Under the pieces are notes generated by a model. The model was not told where the DNA came from. It saw only the letters and a list, made by a program, of their open reading frames with translations, and made no database searches. From assembly GCA_937951485.1 (NCBI GenBank), contig CALEDJ010000003.1:1-64000 (forward strand): a stretch of 64,000 nucleotides of DNA. Direction: 5' to 3'. Origin of the DNA: an uncultured bacterium. GTDB lineage: Bacteria; Hydrogenedentota; Hydrogenedentia; Hydrogenedentales; CAILVY01. Shown one piece after another: positions 1 to 9,638 of the stretch. The position numbers and the translations under genes are program-made. Each line of letters starts with the position of its first letter. Position 1 is the first letter of the stretch.

Positions 1-1
1 C

Positions 2-2269
2 CTGCTGCAATTCGGGGGCTGCGGGGGCGTGTATTTTCTGGCGGAACCGGGAGAATTCTGGGTGGAGGTAAAGAAACGTGACATCCATCAGTCGAAGCGG
101 AACACGATCCTTCGGGCGGTTCTGGTCGGGCCGGACCGCGCGGTGCTCGGTGATGAGTATCTGGAGGGGGACGGGCGGGTGCGCCTGAGCGCAACAGTTC
201 CGCGCAAGGGCATCTATGGCCTGAACATCACGGTGTCGGAAGACCGCTATGGCGAGTATATCGCGTGGGGCTTCCGCAGCAATTGCGCGCGATACCTGGT
301 GGAGACGTCGCGGGGACATCGGGATGCGCCGCACGAGGAACCGCTGGTGTTGCTGAGTCCGGATGCTTCCGGCGACATCTGTTTCCTGCCGGAACGGCGC
401 GCATTCGCCATCGAAATCAGCGGCCTTTCGCCGTCCGGCGCGCCGGTGACGCTCCACGATGCGGCGGACGGGCTGATTGCGACACTGGAACCGGATGACG
501 CCGGCGCCGCCCGCGCTGCTATTGCCGCCGATGTGGATCGCGGCGCAATACCGTGGCGGCTGCATCTGCCCGCGTTCCATGCCGTGGTGCATATTGACGG
601 GCTGACGCGATGGCCTGAAGGCTGCGATTTCCCGAATCTGTCGCTCTGGACGCCGCACGCGGCGTCATGGTTTGCGCTGCACGAGAATCGGTGGTTGATC
701 ACTCCCTACAGCCGGACCGTCTATGGAAACGCCGGGCAAACCGGGACGGCGACGTTTGAAGTGCACAACAACGCTTCTGTGGAACGGCGCTATGCCCTGA
801 GCCTTGAGTTTCCGGAACAGGCGTGGCCTCTGGAACTCAAGGAATGTGAACTCACCGTGCCGCCGGGGGAATCGGCGACCGCGGCGCTCCATTTCACGGT
901 GCCTGAAACAGGGGAAGCATGGCAAGGGCATGTGCGTGTCACTCCCGTGGATACGCCTGATCTTTCCACCTGCGCCACCCTGACGTTGCGCAAAGGCGTC
1001 GCCCCCGCCGCCGAACCCCTCGATCTGCCTTTGGTGTTGAAGCCCTACCGTCACGAAAACGAGCAATTCGGTTATTTGCCCGAATATCCGCTGGACAATC
1101 AGGTCTATTTCGACGGGACCGGCCACCCCTTCATCGCATCGCCGCGCGGCGTTTTCACCCGGCATAACGATGCGTGGGTTGAATTGCGTGAGGCGGTGCG
1201 ACAGGACGGCTCGCGGACGCCCTTCCGTACCCGCTCCTCAAAGGTCGCTTTCGATTCGGCCAACAACGTGTATCTGATTGGCGATATCGGCGGAGAGACA
1301 TCGCTGCTCTATGCGGATGCCGGCGCGTCGGCATTTCGCGCCTGCGCGCTGCCTGGACGCGGCCTGCTTGACATCGAACAGTATTCCGGACACAACACGC
1401 CGGAGGGGCCGCCGCCGCTGGTGCGGTACACGCTGACCGCGCGGGACCCGAACCTCATCTGGCGGCGACTGAACGATCTGCACCTGCTGTTGCCGGAACG
1501 CGGCGCGGACGGCGCGATCACCCTCACCGATCCCGTACTGATTTCAGATATGTGCATCGGCTTCTCGGCGCATTCGGGCATCCCCTCCTCCGTGGTCTCC
1601 CGCGACGGAAAGGTGCACGTGACATGGGCGGAAGCCACCGATCCTGAGGAAAAGGCGCCCGGCGTCCCCACTTTTGTCGTCACCTGCGATCGCAATACAA
1701 AGACTTTGGGCGCGCCCGCGTTCGTGGGTTATGGCCCGCCCGCCAACGATGTGCACAACACGCCGTGCATCACCATGGACAGCCGGGGCTGCCTGCATGT
1801 GCTGGTCGGCACCCATGGCCGCACCTTCAAATACGCACGCTCGCTGCAGCCCAATGACGCGGGCGGCGGCTGGACCGAACCCGAAGACATCGGCCCCGGC
1901 CTGCGACAGACCTACATCGGCCTCGTCTGCGATAAAAACGACGTGCTTCATGTCGTCTTTCGGCTGTGGCGCGACGACCGCGATTACTTCCCCGCCAGCC
2001 TCTACGCCACCCTGGCCTGCATGTCCAAGCGGCCCGGTGAACCCTGGTCGGAAGCGCGGCCCCTCATCATCCCGCCGTTCTCCGAGTACAGCGTCTTCTA
2101 CCACCGGCTCACCATTGACCATCATGGCAGGCTCTTCCTCTCCTACGACTACTGGTCCACCTATTGGTTCTACCGAACCGACCACCGGGGAGACCGCCGC
2201 GCTTTGATGATGTCGCCCGATGGCGGGAACACCTGGCGACTGGCCGCGCTCGAAGATTTGTTGCCGTAA
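2..2269 (+). CDS. BNR/sialidase-like secreted protein, 5' end outside the window
   Basis: The frame is open from base 2 (LLQFGGCGGVYF...) through the GTG at 29, so the true start lies upstream and this is a C-terminal portion of about 755 residues. The first 300 residues look like beta-sandwich domains. From about residue 330 to the end the protein has the repeated pattern of the BNR_4 beta-propeller family: short blocks with D-x-x-N/G-x-x-Y/H, for example SRDGKVHVTWAEA, DSRGCLHVLVGTHG and DKNDVLHVVFRLW. In that family such propellers bind or cleave glycans, but no catalytic residues can be assigned here, so the substrate is unknown. It lies 147 bp upstream of the HzsA-related gene on the same strand and may share transcription with it. 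Family assignment is fairly secure; enzymatic activity is not. Confidence 0.75.
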   Translation: MLQFGGCGGVYFLAEPGEFWVEVKKRDIHQSKRNTILRAVLVGPDRAVLGDEYLEGDGRVRLSATVPRKGIYGLNITVSEDRYGEYIAWGFRSNCARYLVETSRGHRDAPHEEPLVLLSPDASGDICFLPERRAFAIEISGLSPSGAPVTLHDAADGLIATLEPDDAGAARAAIAADVDRGAIPWRLHLPAFHAVVHIDGLTRWPEGCDFPNLSLWTPHAASWFALHENRWLITPYSRTVYGNAGQTGTATFEVHNNASVERRYALSLEFPEQAWPLELKECELTVPPGESATAALHFTVPETGEAWQGHVRVTPVDTPDLSTCATLTLRKGVAPAAEPLDLPLVLKPYRHENEQFGYLPEYPLDNQVYFDGTGHPFIASPRGVFTRHNDAWVELREAVRQDGSRTPFRTRSSKVAFDSANNVYLIGDIGGETSLLYADAGASAFRACALPGRGLLDIEQYSGHNTPEGPPPLVRYTLTARDPNLIWRRLNDLHLLLPERGADGAITLTDPVLISDMCIGFSAHSGIPSSVVSRDGKVHVTWAEATDPEEKAPGVPTFVVTCDRNTKTLGAPAFVGYGPPANDVHNTPCITMDSRGCLHVLVGTHGRTFKYARSLQPNDAGGGWTEPEDIGPGLRQTYIGLVCDKNDVLHVVFRLWRDDRDYFPASLYATLACMSKRPGEPWSEARPLIIPPFSEYSVFYHRLTIDHHGRLFLSYDYWSTYWFYRTDHRGDRRALMMSPDGGNTWRLAALEDLLP

Positions 2270-2416
2270 CGTGCATAACCGCCCAACTTGCCACACGACC
2301 ACCTGTTGCCGTTATCGGACCTTTCCACCTTTCTCCATCGTTTGGCGTATGCCTTGGATGGCCGAAGCGCCGTTTTCTGCTAGAATGCCGCCCGGATGCC
2401 AATATGGAGACATGCG

Positions 2417-4732
2417 ATGTGCCTTCGGCGATTGCCGATGATGCTGGTGTTTGCTGCGTCTGTCGGATGGTGTTCCCTGGCAAACGCGGAATATGAGGCG
2501 GCGTTTCGTGGCCGGGTGGAGGCGGACTGGGCGCGGCAGGAGACGCGGCTGGGCCGCAACGCGGGAGACCCCGAGGCCATCCGCGATGCGTTGCGGCGGG
2601 CGGAACGGCTCCACGCTGATTTGGCGGCGATGCCCGACGCACCGGACCTGCGTGAAGCGGCGCGGCGCCTGGCCGCTCTCGGCGCGGACGGGAACTGCGA
2701 TGCCCTCAGAGCATCCGAACGCCTGGCGATGTACCATGAGATTCGCTGGTTGACGCGGGGCATGGCCCTGTCGAATCCGCTGATTGCCGGGAAACGCATC
2801 CTGTTCATGGAACGGCGACGATTCATCTGCCAGATGCTCCATGAATACCTCGGCTACTATTACGACTACGGCGACATTGAGGGCGGCGGCATCTACATCC
2901 TCGAAGAGCCGGGGAAATCGCAACGCACGCGCGACCTGTTGGGCGGCGCGCTGCCGCGGGGAAATTTTACCACGCTCGCCCTGTCCTACGATGCAAAAAC
3001 CATCTATTTCGCGTTCGCGCCCCGTGCGGAAGAAAAATATGACTTCTATTCCCCCGACCGCCGGTGCTTCCACATCTACGCCATGGACGCGGACGGCGGC
3101 AACCTGCGCCAATTGACCGACGGCGCGGACGACGACTTCGACCCCTGTCCCCTGCCGGACGGCGGCGTCGCGTTCATGTCGAGCATGCGCGGGGGGTTTA
3201 CCCGGTGCAACAATCCCTGGGAACCGTTGCCCGCCCACACCCTGCACCGCATGGACGCCGACGGCCGCAACATCCGCACACTGTCATTTCACGAGACGAG
3301 CGAGTGGCATCCCCGCGTGCTCGCCAACGGACAAATCGCGTACATCCGGTGGGACTACGTGGACCGGTCGGCGGCGCATTTTCACGGCATCTGGGTCACC
3401 AATCCCGATGGCAGCAATGCGCGCCAGATTTTCGGCAACTACACCCAGAACGTCAATGCCTGTTACCAACCCGCGCCCATCCCCGGATCGCAGCGCATCG
3501 CATTCCTGGCGGGCGCGCACCATGCCAATGTCGGCGGCTCGCTGGTGCTGCTCGATCCGGCGCGCATCGCGCTCGATCCGGACACCGGCCAGGACTGCTT
3601 CGCCTCGCTCGAGCGGGTCACGCCGGAAGTCTGCTTCGCCGAAACCGAAGAGGGGTGGCCCGACAGTTACTACCACAGCCCCTGGCCGTTGTCGGAGAAC
3701 TATTTTCTGGTCGCATTCAGTTTCGACCCCCTTCCCGGCATGAGTGCCCGTTCGAAGGAAGATACGAAGACCGGCCTCTATCTCTTCGACCGTTTCGGCA
3801 ATCTCGAATTGCTTTACCGCAACGAAGCGATATCGGCCATGTACGCCATTCCGTTGGCGCCGCGCCCTGTCCCGCCCGTCATCGCCAGTTCCCTCGACCC
3901 CAGCCTCGGCGATGAAGGCGAATTTTTGCTGGCGAATGTGCGGCAAAGCCATTTTCCATTTCCGGAGGCGCGGCCGATTCGAGAACTGCGCATCTTCCAG
4001 ATTCTTCCCAAGAGCGAAACCCACGTCGCCAACAAGCCGCGCATCGGATACGCCAACGCCGAGTCCGCGCGCATGCTGCTGGGCACGGTGCCGGTCGAAG
4101 CAGACGGATCCGCCTATTTCCGCGCGCCCGCGCGCAAACCGCTCAGTTTTCAGGCGGTGGACGACGCCGGCCGCGCGGTCCAGGGCATGCGCAGCGTCAC
4201 TTATCTCCAGCCCGGCGAACGCCGCAGTTGCGTCGGGTGTCACGAAAGCGCCGGCGTTGTGGGCGCGAACGAGCGGCTCTTGGCTGCGCAGCGACCGCCT
4301 TCGACCATCACCCCCGGCCCTGACGGCACGAAACCTTGGAGTTTCCCCAGGCTCATCCAGCCCATCCTCGACCGGCATTGCGTCCGGTGCCATGACGACG
4401 GGAAGACGCCGCCTGCGCTGACCAGTGCGCGCGCGGGCATATTCACCGCCGCCTATGAGGCCCTCCGGCCATTCACCCGATGGTACGAATGGGGTGACAA
4501 GACGATTCGGCCCATTGTTACGAAACCCGGCGAAATGCCGTCGGACGTCAGCCCCATCATTGCCGTGCTCCGGGACGCCGACCACGCACACGAACTTGCC
4601 CTCTCCGACGATGAACTCCGGAGCATCCGCCTCTGGCTCGACGGCAACGCCGCCTTCTACGGCGCCTACTCCCGGCGCGAACAACTCGCCCAGCACCGCG
4701 GCGAAGCCATCCCCCCGCCGGCGCTGGAGTAA
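2417..4732 (+). CDS. HzsA-related secreted di-haem protein with PD40-type propeller
   Basis: 771 residues. I chose ATG 2417 because GGAG lies 7 bases upstream and it gives a clean signal peptide (MCLRRLPMMLVFAASVGWCS, then LANA); an in-frame ATG at 2396 has no such site. The middle carries TolB/PD40-like blade motifs (MDADGGNLRQLTDGADDDFD, NPDGSNARQIFG). The C-terminal part has two c-type haem motifs, CVGCH near residue 605 and CVRCH near residue 655. This order matches proteins annotated as HzsA-related, which resemble the hydrazine synthase alpha subunit but occur in many non-anammox bacteria. Export and haem attachment in the periplasm are expected from the motifs. No hzsB/hzsC partners are visible, so hydrazine synthesis is not implied; an electron-transfer or surface-oxidation role is possible but unproven. 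Confidence 0.85.
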   Translation: MCLRRLPMMLVFAASVGWCSLANAEYEAAFRGRVEADWARQETRLGRNAGDPEAIRDALRRAERLHADLAAMPDAPDLREAARRLAALGADGNCDALRASERLAMYHEIRWLTRGMALSNPLIAGKRILFMERRRFICQMLHEYLGYYYDYGDIEGGGIYILEEPGKSQRTRDLLGGALPRGNFTTLALSYDAKTIYFAFAPRAEEKYDFYSPDRRCFHIYAMDADGGNLRQLTDGADDDFDPCPLPDGGVAFMSSMRGGFTRCNNPWEPLPAHTLHRMDADGRNIRTLSFHETSEWHPRVLANGQIAYIRWDYVDRSAAHFHGIWVTNPDGSNARQIFGNYTQNVNACYQPAPIPGSQRIAFLAGAHHANVGGSLVLLDPARIALDPDTGQDCFASLERVTPEVCFAETEEGWPDSYYHSPWPLSENYFLVAFSFDPLPGMSARSKEDTKTGLYLFDRFGNLELLYRNEAISAMYAIPLAPRPVPPVIASSLDPSLGDEGEFLLANVRQSHFPFPEARPIRELRIFQILPKSETHVANKPRIGYANAESARMLLGTVPVEADGSAYFRAPARKPLSFQAVDDAGRAVQGMRSVTYLQPGERRSCVGCHESAGVVGANERLLAAQRPPSTITPGPDGTKPWSFPRLIQPILDRHCVRCHDDGKTPPALTSARAGIFTAAYEALRPFTRWYEWGDKTIRPIVTKPGEMPSDVSPIIAVLRDADHAHELALSDDELRSIRLWLDGNAAFYGAYSRREQLAQHRGEAIPPPALE

Positions 4733-4788
4733 GGAACAAAAAGATTTGCAGCATTTCAGCCGACTGAAGCAATCACTGGGTATGAGTT

Positions 4789-4837
4789 CGTCATGGCAGG
4801 CGAAGCGGCGCACCGCGCTGCTTCGCTTGCCATGACG
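4789..4837. repeat. Hairpin repeat, R4 type (CGTCATGGC)
   Basis: CGTCATGGCAGGCGAAGC (4789-4806) is the inverted complement of GCTTCGCTTGCCATGACG (4820-4837) with one mismatch, leaving a short GC-rich centre. It lies in the 335-bp gap between the HzsA-related gene and gltS, preceded at 4751-4767 by GCATTTCAGCCGACTGA, a sequence seen again in several other gaps. It could serve as a transcription stop for the upstream gene, but there is no T-run. The rest of the gap shows no gene and no convincing promoter. Confidence 0.7.
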
Positions 4838-5067
4838 AGGATGCAGGGTTGGCGGACAGGTTCGAATTGTTGTATTGCGAAGAAAGCGCCTTTCCTGTCT
4901 TTTTCGAATCGCCGGCGAAGGTGGTGGGGGAATCGCCAAGATGGCACCTTGCACCACTATCACCTGAGTCAAATCAAATGTTATAAAACACGTAAGATGG
5001 GTTTTTTGGGCGGCCAGTCCCTCTTTTGACTTTCCGTTCGTGTGTCCCGTTTTTATGAAGGGAGAAC

Positions 5068-6471
5068 ATGATGGGGCAATTCATGGGCAATGCGGCGGTG
5101 GCGTGCCTGCTGATTCCGATGATGCTGATTGCGGGCAAAGGCATCCGGCGGGTGGTGCTCGTTTTTGATGCGTTGTATCTTCCGACGGCGATCATCGCTG
5201 GACTGTTGGGATTGCTGCTGGGGCCGCAGGTGACCGGCCGCTTCTTCCCGGAAGCATCGTTGCTGCATCACGGCGTGTTTCCACCAGCGGTGTTTGAAAT
5301 CTGGTCGCAGATGCCGCAATTGCTGATCAGCGTGGTTTTCGCGGGACTGTTTATCGGGAAGCCGATCCCGGGGCTGCGCGCGGTGTGGGGCTTGGGCGGT
5401 CCGCAGGCGATGCTCGGCTACGCGATTTCCTTTGGACAATATGCGGTCGGGTTGGCGGCGACCATCCTGCTGCTTGCGCCGGTTTTCGGGATCAATCCGC
5501 TGGCCGGGGTGCTCCTGGAAATATCGCTTTCCGGCGGCCACGGCACCGCCGCGGGACTTGCGCCCACCTTCGCGGAACTCGGCTTCGAGGAGGGACAGGA
5601 CCTGGCGCTCGGCCTCGCCACCGTGGGCCTTGTGGCGGGCGTGGTGCTGGGCACCGCCTTCGTCAACTACGCCGTACGCAGCGACCGCATCACCATCGCG
5701 CGCGAGGAGCCGCCGGAGGGCGACGAAGGCTTCGAGTTGTCGGCGATTCAGGACAACGAAAACCCGGACCACAAGCCCGCGCCCAGCACGACTGCCGATC
5801 CGTTCTCGCTGCACCTGGGGCTGGTCGCTGTCGCTATCGCCATCGGCTATGTGTTGCTGAAGTCTTTGCAATTCGTCGAACACCACACCTGGGGCGCAAT
5901 CACCGGTGACCTGATGGGCTATGTGCCGCTGTTTCCGATGGCGATGATCGGCGGCGCGATTCTGCAGGCGTTCCTTGGCGCGACGGGCCTGCAGCCGTGG
6001 GTCAACCGCGACCTTGTCAACCGCATCAGCGGGACCGCGCTCGACTTCATCATCGTCTCTGCCATGGCCACCCTGTCGCTCTCCAGCATCGGGCGGAACT
6101 GGCAGCCTTTCGTCATCCTTGCCGTTGTCGGCATGGCGTGGACCGTCTTCTGCTTCTGGGCGCTCGCGCCGCGCATGATCCCCGACCGCTGGTTCGAGAA
6201 GGGCATCGGCGATTTCGGCCAAGGCACGGGCATGGCCGTCAGCGGCCTGCTGCTCATGCGCATCGCCGATCCCGAAAACAAGAGCCGCGCCCTCGAAAGT
6301 TTCGGTTACAAGCAACTCCCCTTCGAGCCGTTCCTCGGCGGCGGCCTCATCACCGCGCTTGCGCTGCCCCTCTGCGCCCGATTCGGCCCCGTCGTCATGC
6401 TCGCCCTGACCGGCACAGCCGCAATCATCTGCGCCATCACCGGGATGCTGCTGTTTGGCAGGGAATCGTGA
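5068..6471 (+). CDS. gltS: Sodium/glutamate symporter, GltS (ESS) family
   Basis: 467 residues, an inner-membrane protein with about ten to twelve hydrophobic segments. The N-terminal half carries the family signature GGHGTAAGL around residue 156 in the first re-entrant region, and a related G-rich repeat (GDFGQGTGMAVSGLLLMRIA) lies in the second half, fitting the internal duplication of ESS transporters. The family imports glutamate with sodium. The ATG at 5068 follows GGGAG at 5060-5064; ATG 5071 is the alternative. A charged cytoplasmic linker (about residues 215-250) separates the halves. It is convergent with a very small gene on the other strand whose stop is only 17 bp away. The transporter class is secure; substrate within the class is inferred. 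Confidence 0.9.
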   Translation: MMGQFMGNAAVACLLIPMMLIAGKGIRRVVLVFDALYLPTAIIAGLLGLLLGPQVTGRFFPEASLLHHGVFPPAVFEIWSQMPQLLISVVFAGLFIGKPIPGLRAVWGLGGPQAMLGYAISFGQYAVGLAATILLLAPVFGINPLAGVLLEISLSGGHGTAAGLAPTFAELGFEEGQDLALGLATVGLVAGVVLGTAFVNYAVRSDRITIAREEPPEGDEGFELSAIQDNENPDHKPAPSTTADPFSLHLGLVAVAIAIGYVLLKSLQFVEHHTWGAITGDLMGYVPLFPMAMIGGAILQAFLGATGLQPWVNRDLVNRISGTALDFIIVSAMATLSLSSIGRNWQPFVILAVVGMAWTVFCFWALAPRMIPDRWFEKGIGDFGQGTGMAVSGLLLMRIADPENKSRALESFGYKQLPFEPFLGGGLITALALPLCARFGPVVMLALTGTAAIICAITGMLLFGRES

Positions 6472-6487
6472 ATCCGGTTCGCAGAAG

Positions 6488-6646
6488 TTATGGCGTCTCC
6501 GCCGGTTGGCCGAAGAACAGCATTAGCGTGAAGAGAATGCCGACGATGAGGACGAACAGACCGTAGAGTCGGCCAAGCAGGGAGACCGGGTCCAAACCAT
6601 TCTTTGGCACGGACGACGCAAATACGTGCAGATCGTGATTGAACAT
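6488..6646 (-). CDS. Small single-span membrane protein, 52 residues, unknown
   Basis: Reading the minus strand from ATG 6646 gives a 52-residue ORF ending in TAA at 6488. A perfect AGGAGG lies ten bases before the ATG, the best argument that it is translated. The protein has a polar N-terminus (MFNHDLHVFASS), then one hydrophobic segment of about 20 residues starting near LYGLFVLIVGILFTLMLF, and a short tail GQPAETP. I recognise no family. It is convergent with gltS, which could mean it is simply next to it. Topology is predicted as one helix with the N-terminus carrying most of the soluble part. A possible role as a small transporter or stress accessory peptide is only a guess. Confidence 0.6.
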   Translation of the reverse strand: MFNHDLHVFASSVPKNGLDPVSLLGRLYGLFVLIVGILFTLMLFFGQPAETP

Positions 6647-6732
6647 GGCAGTCTTTCCTCCTGACGTTCACCTTAGAGCATGGTTTCATAAGTGCGGTGA
6701 CGTATTTTTAGCACAGATTATAGCCATAATCT

Positions 6733-6836
6733 CGTCATTGCGAACGAAGCGTAGCGTAGCGCGGCAATCTCGATACACAGTTCACCTCTGATTGCAGCGC
6801 TCAGCGGCGCTGTGCACCACACCGCTCGCAATGACG
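6733..6836. repeat. R4-type inverted repeat element (CGTCATTGC)
   Basis: CGTCATTGCGA at 6733-6743 is inverted as TCGCAATGACG at 6826-6836, enclosing about 80 bp that contains GCGTAGC repeats and AGCGCTCAGCGGCGCT. The ends resemble the 4789-4837 hairpin and a type of GTCATTGCGAGC repeat known from many bacterial genomes. It sits in the 254-bp gap between the 52-residue gene and the end of the heparinase-like gene. Close by, at 6870-6890, lies a sequence containing CGGCTGAAATGTTACG, another recurrent intergenic string. Confidence 0.7.
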
Positions 6837-6900
6837 AAAAGAATGTGTGACATCGGTTGATTCCAAAGGTTACGCCAGTCGGCTGAAATGTTACGAAGAT

Positions 6901-9285
6901 TCACATTGCCTGCCTCAGGCTCAGACGCGCGCGAATTTCCAGCGTTCCTGTCGGCGCGCGCCGGTGGAAGACGATGCGGTTGTAGGTGATGCCTTCGGGA
7001 CCCGGCAATGCGTCAATGCGCACGGTGACATCGTGGGGGATGTCCAGCGTCACGCGGCCACGCGCGCCGGTGATGCGCACCTGATCGTTTTCGATGACGC
7101 AAGGGAGCCGGGTGACCCAATAATGCTCCACGCCGTCGCCCTGCGCCAGGTCAAATTCGTCGCGAACAGTCAATTGGTCCGGGGAGGACGATTCCCAAGT
7201 GCGCACCCAGCGGCGATAGTACGCCTCCCAGCCCGGCGAAAGGTCCATGCGCAGGCGCAGGATTTCCGCGTCGCCCGCGCCTTCGGGGGTGATGTCCTTG
7301 GGGATGGGCCGGGTCGGCTGGGGGCGCCCCGACACCCCGGAGGGGACCAGCATGTTGTGGTATTGGCACTGCTTCATCAGTCCGTGAATCGGGTTGTCAT
7401 ACTCGGCGATGCCCGGATCGAGCGCGAACACCTCGCCCGCGAATTCGAGCACAAAACTGCCCCGGTCTTCGTGCTCGTGATCGTGCGGGTCTGCGCCCCG
7501 ATTGCCGATAACCAGGAGTTTGACCCACGCATCGCCGCCGGGATAAGCGCGGAGCGAGGCCGCCAGCCGGGTTTCCGGCAGGATGACAAAGGACGGCAGC
7601 GGCGGGCCTTCGTCGGGAATGTTCGCGAGCAGCGCCTGTTCCATCGGCGAAAACCGCGCGCCTTCCAGCCGGGCCAGGTGTTTGCGCAGAAGCGTGGTCC
7701 AGACGCTTGCCGGATTGACGGACGCAAGCACCAGCAGCGCCGGGGCGCGTATCGTCGGGCCGGAATCCCCGAAGGGAATCACATCCGCATCGGGAAGCGT
7801 CGAGGCCACGACGGCGCCGTAATCGCCGGTCCGATGCAACACATCGGGCAGAGCCTCCCTCAGTGTCTGGTTCCGCGTTCTGGCATAGTGAAAGAGAATT
7901 TCCGCAGTGATGCCGATGGTGGCGCCAAAATACGAGGGCGGTTCCAGGAAACCGCCGTCGGGCATGATCACGTTCGCGAGTGTGTCGTACAAATCGCGGC
8001 AGGCAATCTCCGTATAAGGCTTCACGCGCGGCCACACCCGTTCCATGACAAGACAGGCATACATGCGGCCCTTGGTGACAAAGGCCATCTGGTTGCCGTG
8101 AAAGAGATAGTCGAACTTCCAGGTGATGTAATTGACGGGGCCGACGCCTTCCTCCGCCATGCGGCGCATGAGGTATTCGCGGCCCAGTTCCGAGAACATC
8201 TCGCCCGCCAAATCCAGGATGACGGCGATTTCCTCCGTGCAGTAGGACCGGCGAAACGAACGCAATTCCCAGGCACTGCCGGGGAAATCCGCGACAAACC
8301 CGTCGTCCCATTTTTCCGAAACGGCGGAAGACAGCGCGCTCCGCGCGGCAAGGCGAAGCAGGTCGGCATCGCGGAGCACCAGGCCAATCCGCGCGGCCTG
8401 CACCGCGCCCCGGTGCCGGGGACGGTCCGCGTCGCGCATGCGGCCAAAGGCGTGGTTCGCACGTCCGCCGCTCCAGACAAACTGATGGATGCTCTGTTCT
8501 GGTTGCAGGGTTCGCATGGATTGCGCGGCCTGCAGGTACGGCGACTCACCGGTATGACGAAGGGCCTGATCGTGCTCCGCACGCATCGCAGACAGTTCTT
8601 CGGGCGACAGGAAGATGCCATAGACCGGCTCGAATTGCGGCTGAAAGGAGGCACCGCGCAGGTGTGCGTCCCAGCAGAACCTGGAAAAGTCCCACACGGC
8701 CTCGTAGGCGGGCAGCAAGGCCGCATTCTGCAGGCCAATCCACACGAACCACCCCGCCGCCGGGCCGTCTTCCGCCGGCGTAACTTCCATGCGCAGCGTG
8801 TGAATGCGCTCCGCACCCTGCAATTCCAGGGCATGTTCCTGGAAGACCTCCGTGGCGGGACCGGACTCATAGGCCCGTTCCCCGACATCGGTGGTCGCGA
8901 TGACACGCAGCACGGACCCCGCCGGCAGCGTTGCGGCGATAATCAGGCGATCAAAGCCCCGGCACTCCATGTCAAAGGCTCGCGACATGGACAGCGCCGG
9001 TCCCCGCGCAGGCTTCTCCGTCCACTGAAAATCCACGGAGGCCCATGTCTGCCGGACGTGCAGGCCATGCGCCGCGCCATCGGCGATTTCCCAATGCGGC
9101 AGGCCGCTGCGCATCGGGTCCCAGAACGGCTCGATGATCGCCTCCGCCACGTTGATGCGCACCGGGGCACATAAGGGCGGCGGCTTGGGGACAACGCCTT
9201 CCTCCGCAAGCGGCGTGGCCGCTGTTATCCATTGCCCTGAAAACAACAAAAGGCCGATAGCGACACCGATGGCTCCTGTTCTCAT
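6901..9285 (-). CDS. Heparinase II/III-like polysaccharide lyase, secreted
   Basis: 794 residues beginning with a signal peptide (MRTGAIGVAIGLLLFSGQ, cleavage near TAA). GGGAG sits just before ATG 9285. The centre is helical, as in the alpha/alpha toroid of this superfamily. Around residues 595-640 lies the C-terminal sheet-domain signature: DHEHEDRGSFVLEFAG, then LDPGIAEYDNP and, further on, QYHNMLV, which matches the H-x-H/D-x-G-S-F ... DPG ... HN pattern of PF07940 proteins. These enzymes cleave uronic-acid-containing polysaccharides (heparin, alginate and others) by beta-elimination in the periplasm or outside the cell. The substrate cannot be read from sequence, and there is no neighbouring lyase, sulfatase or SusCD pair. 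A partial match to alginate-type lyases would fit the porin at 50.3-51.8 kb, but the two genes are far apart. Confidence 0.82.
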   Translation of the reverse strand: MRTGAIGVAIGLLLFSGQWITAATPLAEEGVVPKPPPLCAPVRINVAEAIIEPFWDPMRSGLPHWEIADGAAHGLHVRQTWASVDFQWTEKPARGPALSMSRAFDMECRGFDRLIIAATLPAGSVLRVIATTDVGERAYESGPATEVFQEHALELQGAERIHTLRMEVTPAEDGPAAGWFVWIGLQNAALLPAYEAVWDFSRFCWDAHLRGASFQPQFEPVYGIFLSPEELSAMRAEHDQALRHTGESPYLQAAQSMRTLQPEQSIHQFVWSGGRANHAFGRMRDADRPRHRGAVQAARIGLVLRDADLLRLAARSALSSAVSEKWDDGFVADFPGSAWELRSFRRSYCTEEIAVILDLAGEMFSELGREYLMRRMAEEGVGPVNYITWKFDYLFHGNQMAFVTKGRMYACLVMERVWPRVKPYTEIACRDLYDTLANVIMPDGGFLEPPSYFGATIGITAEILFHYARTRNQTLREALPDVLHRTGDYGAVVASTLPDADVIPFGDSGPTIRAPALLVLASVNPASVWTTLLRKHLARLEGARFSPMEQALLANIPDEGPPLPSFVILPETRLAASLRAYPGGDAWVKLLVIGNRGADPHDHEHEDRGSFVLEFAGEVFALDPGIAEYDNPIHGLMKQCQYHNMLVPSGVSGRPQPTRPIPKDITPEGAGDAEILRLRMDLSPGWEAYYRRWVRTWESSSPDQLTVRDEFDLAQGDGVEHYWVTRLPCVIENDQVRITGARGRVTLDIPHDVTVRIDALPGPEGITYNRIVFHRRAPTGTLEIRARLSLRQAM

Positions 9286-9558
9286 TCTTCTCCCGCCTTG
9301 TCTTTTCGGTCACAATTGTCCGCCCATGGGCGTTTGGCTGATACGCGATTATTCGTATCTGGATTTTCGATAACAGTGTAGCAGAATGAAGTATAGCCTT
9401 CTCATAACACCGCCTTTGGAGGGCAGAAACACTATGAAAAGCACAATTCGCGGCGCAGGGTCCAATCAGGGCGCCCGGGAGCGCGCCATGCTCAGATTTT
9501 CCAAGAAACTTTTTTACTCCCCGGCATATTCTGTCATTAAGAAGGGCGGGATTGTGCG

Positions 9559-9587
9559 TTTACTCGTCCATGCGGGTGCTGTATGCT
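9559..9587 (+). promoter_or_regulatory. Candidate sigma-70 promoter for the pseudocaspase gene
   Basis: TTTACT (9559-9564), a 17-bp spacer, then TATGCT (9582-9587), about 45 bp before the start codon at 9639. The boxes are only moderate matches. The rest of the 353-bp gap between the divergent heparinase-like gene and this one shows no convincing gene. Confidence 0.4.
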
Positions 9588-9638
9588 ATGGGTCAGGGGA
9601 CACGGAGCCGGATATCTTAAATCAGGAGTGTCACAGGG

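Noticed and set aside
6847-9174. A 775-codon open frame opposite the heparinase-like gene
   Set aside because: Antisense shadow; arginine- and histidine-rich, no domain.
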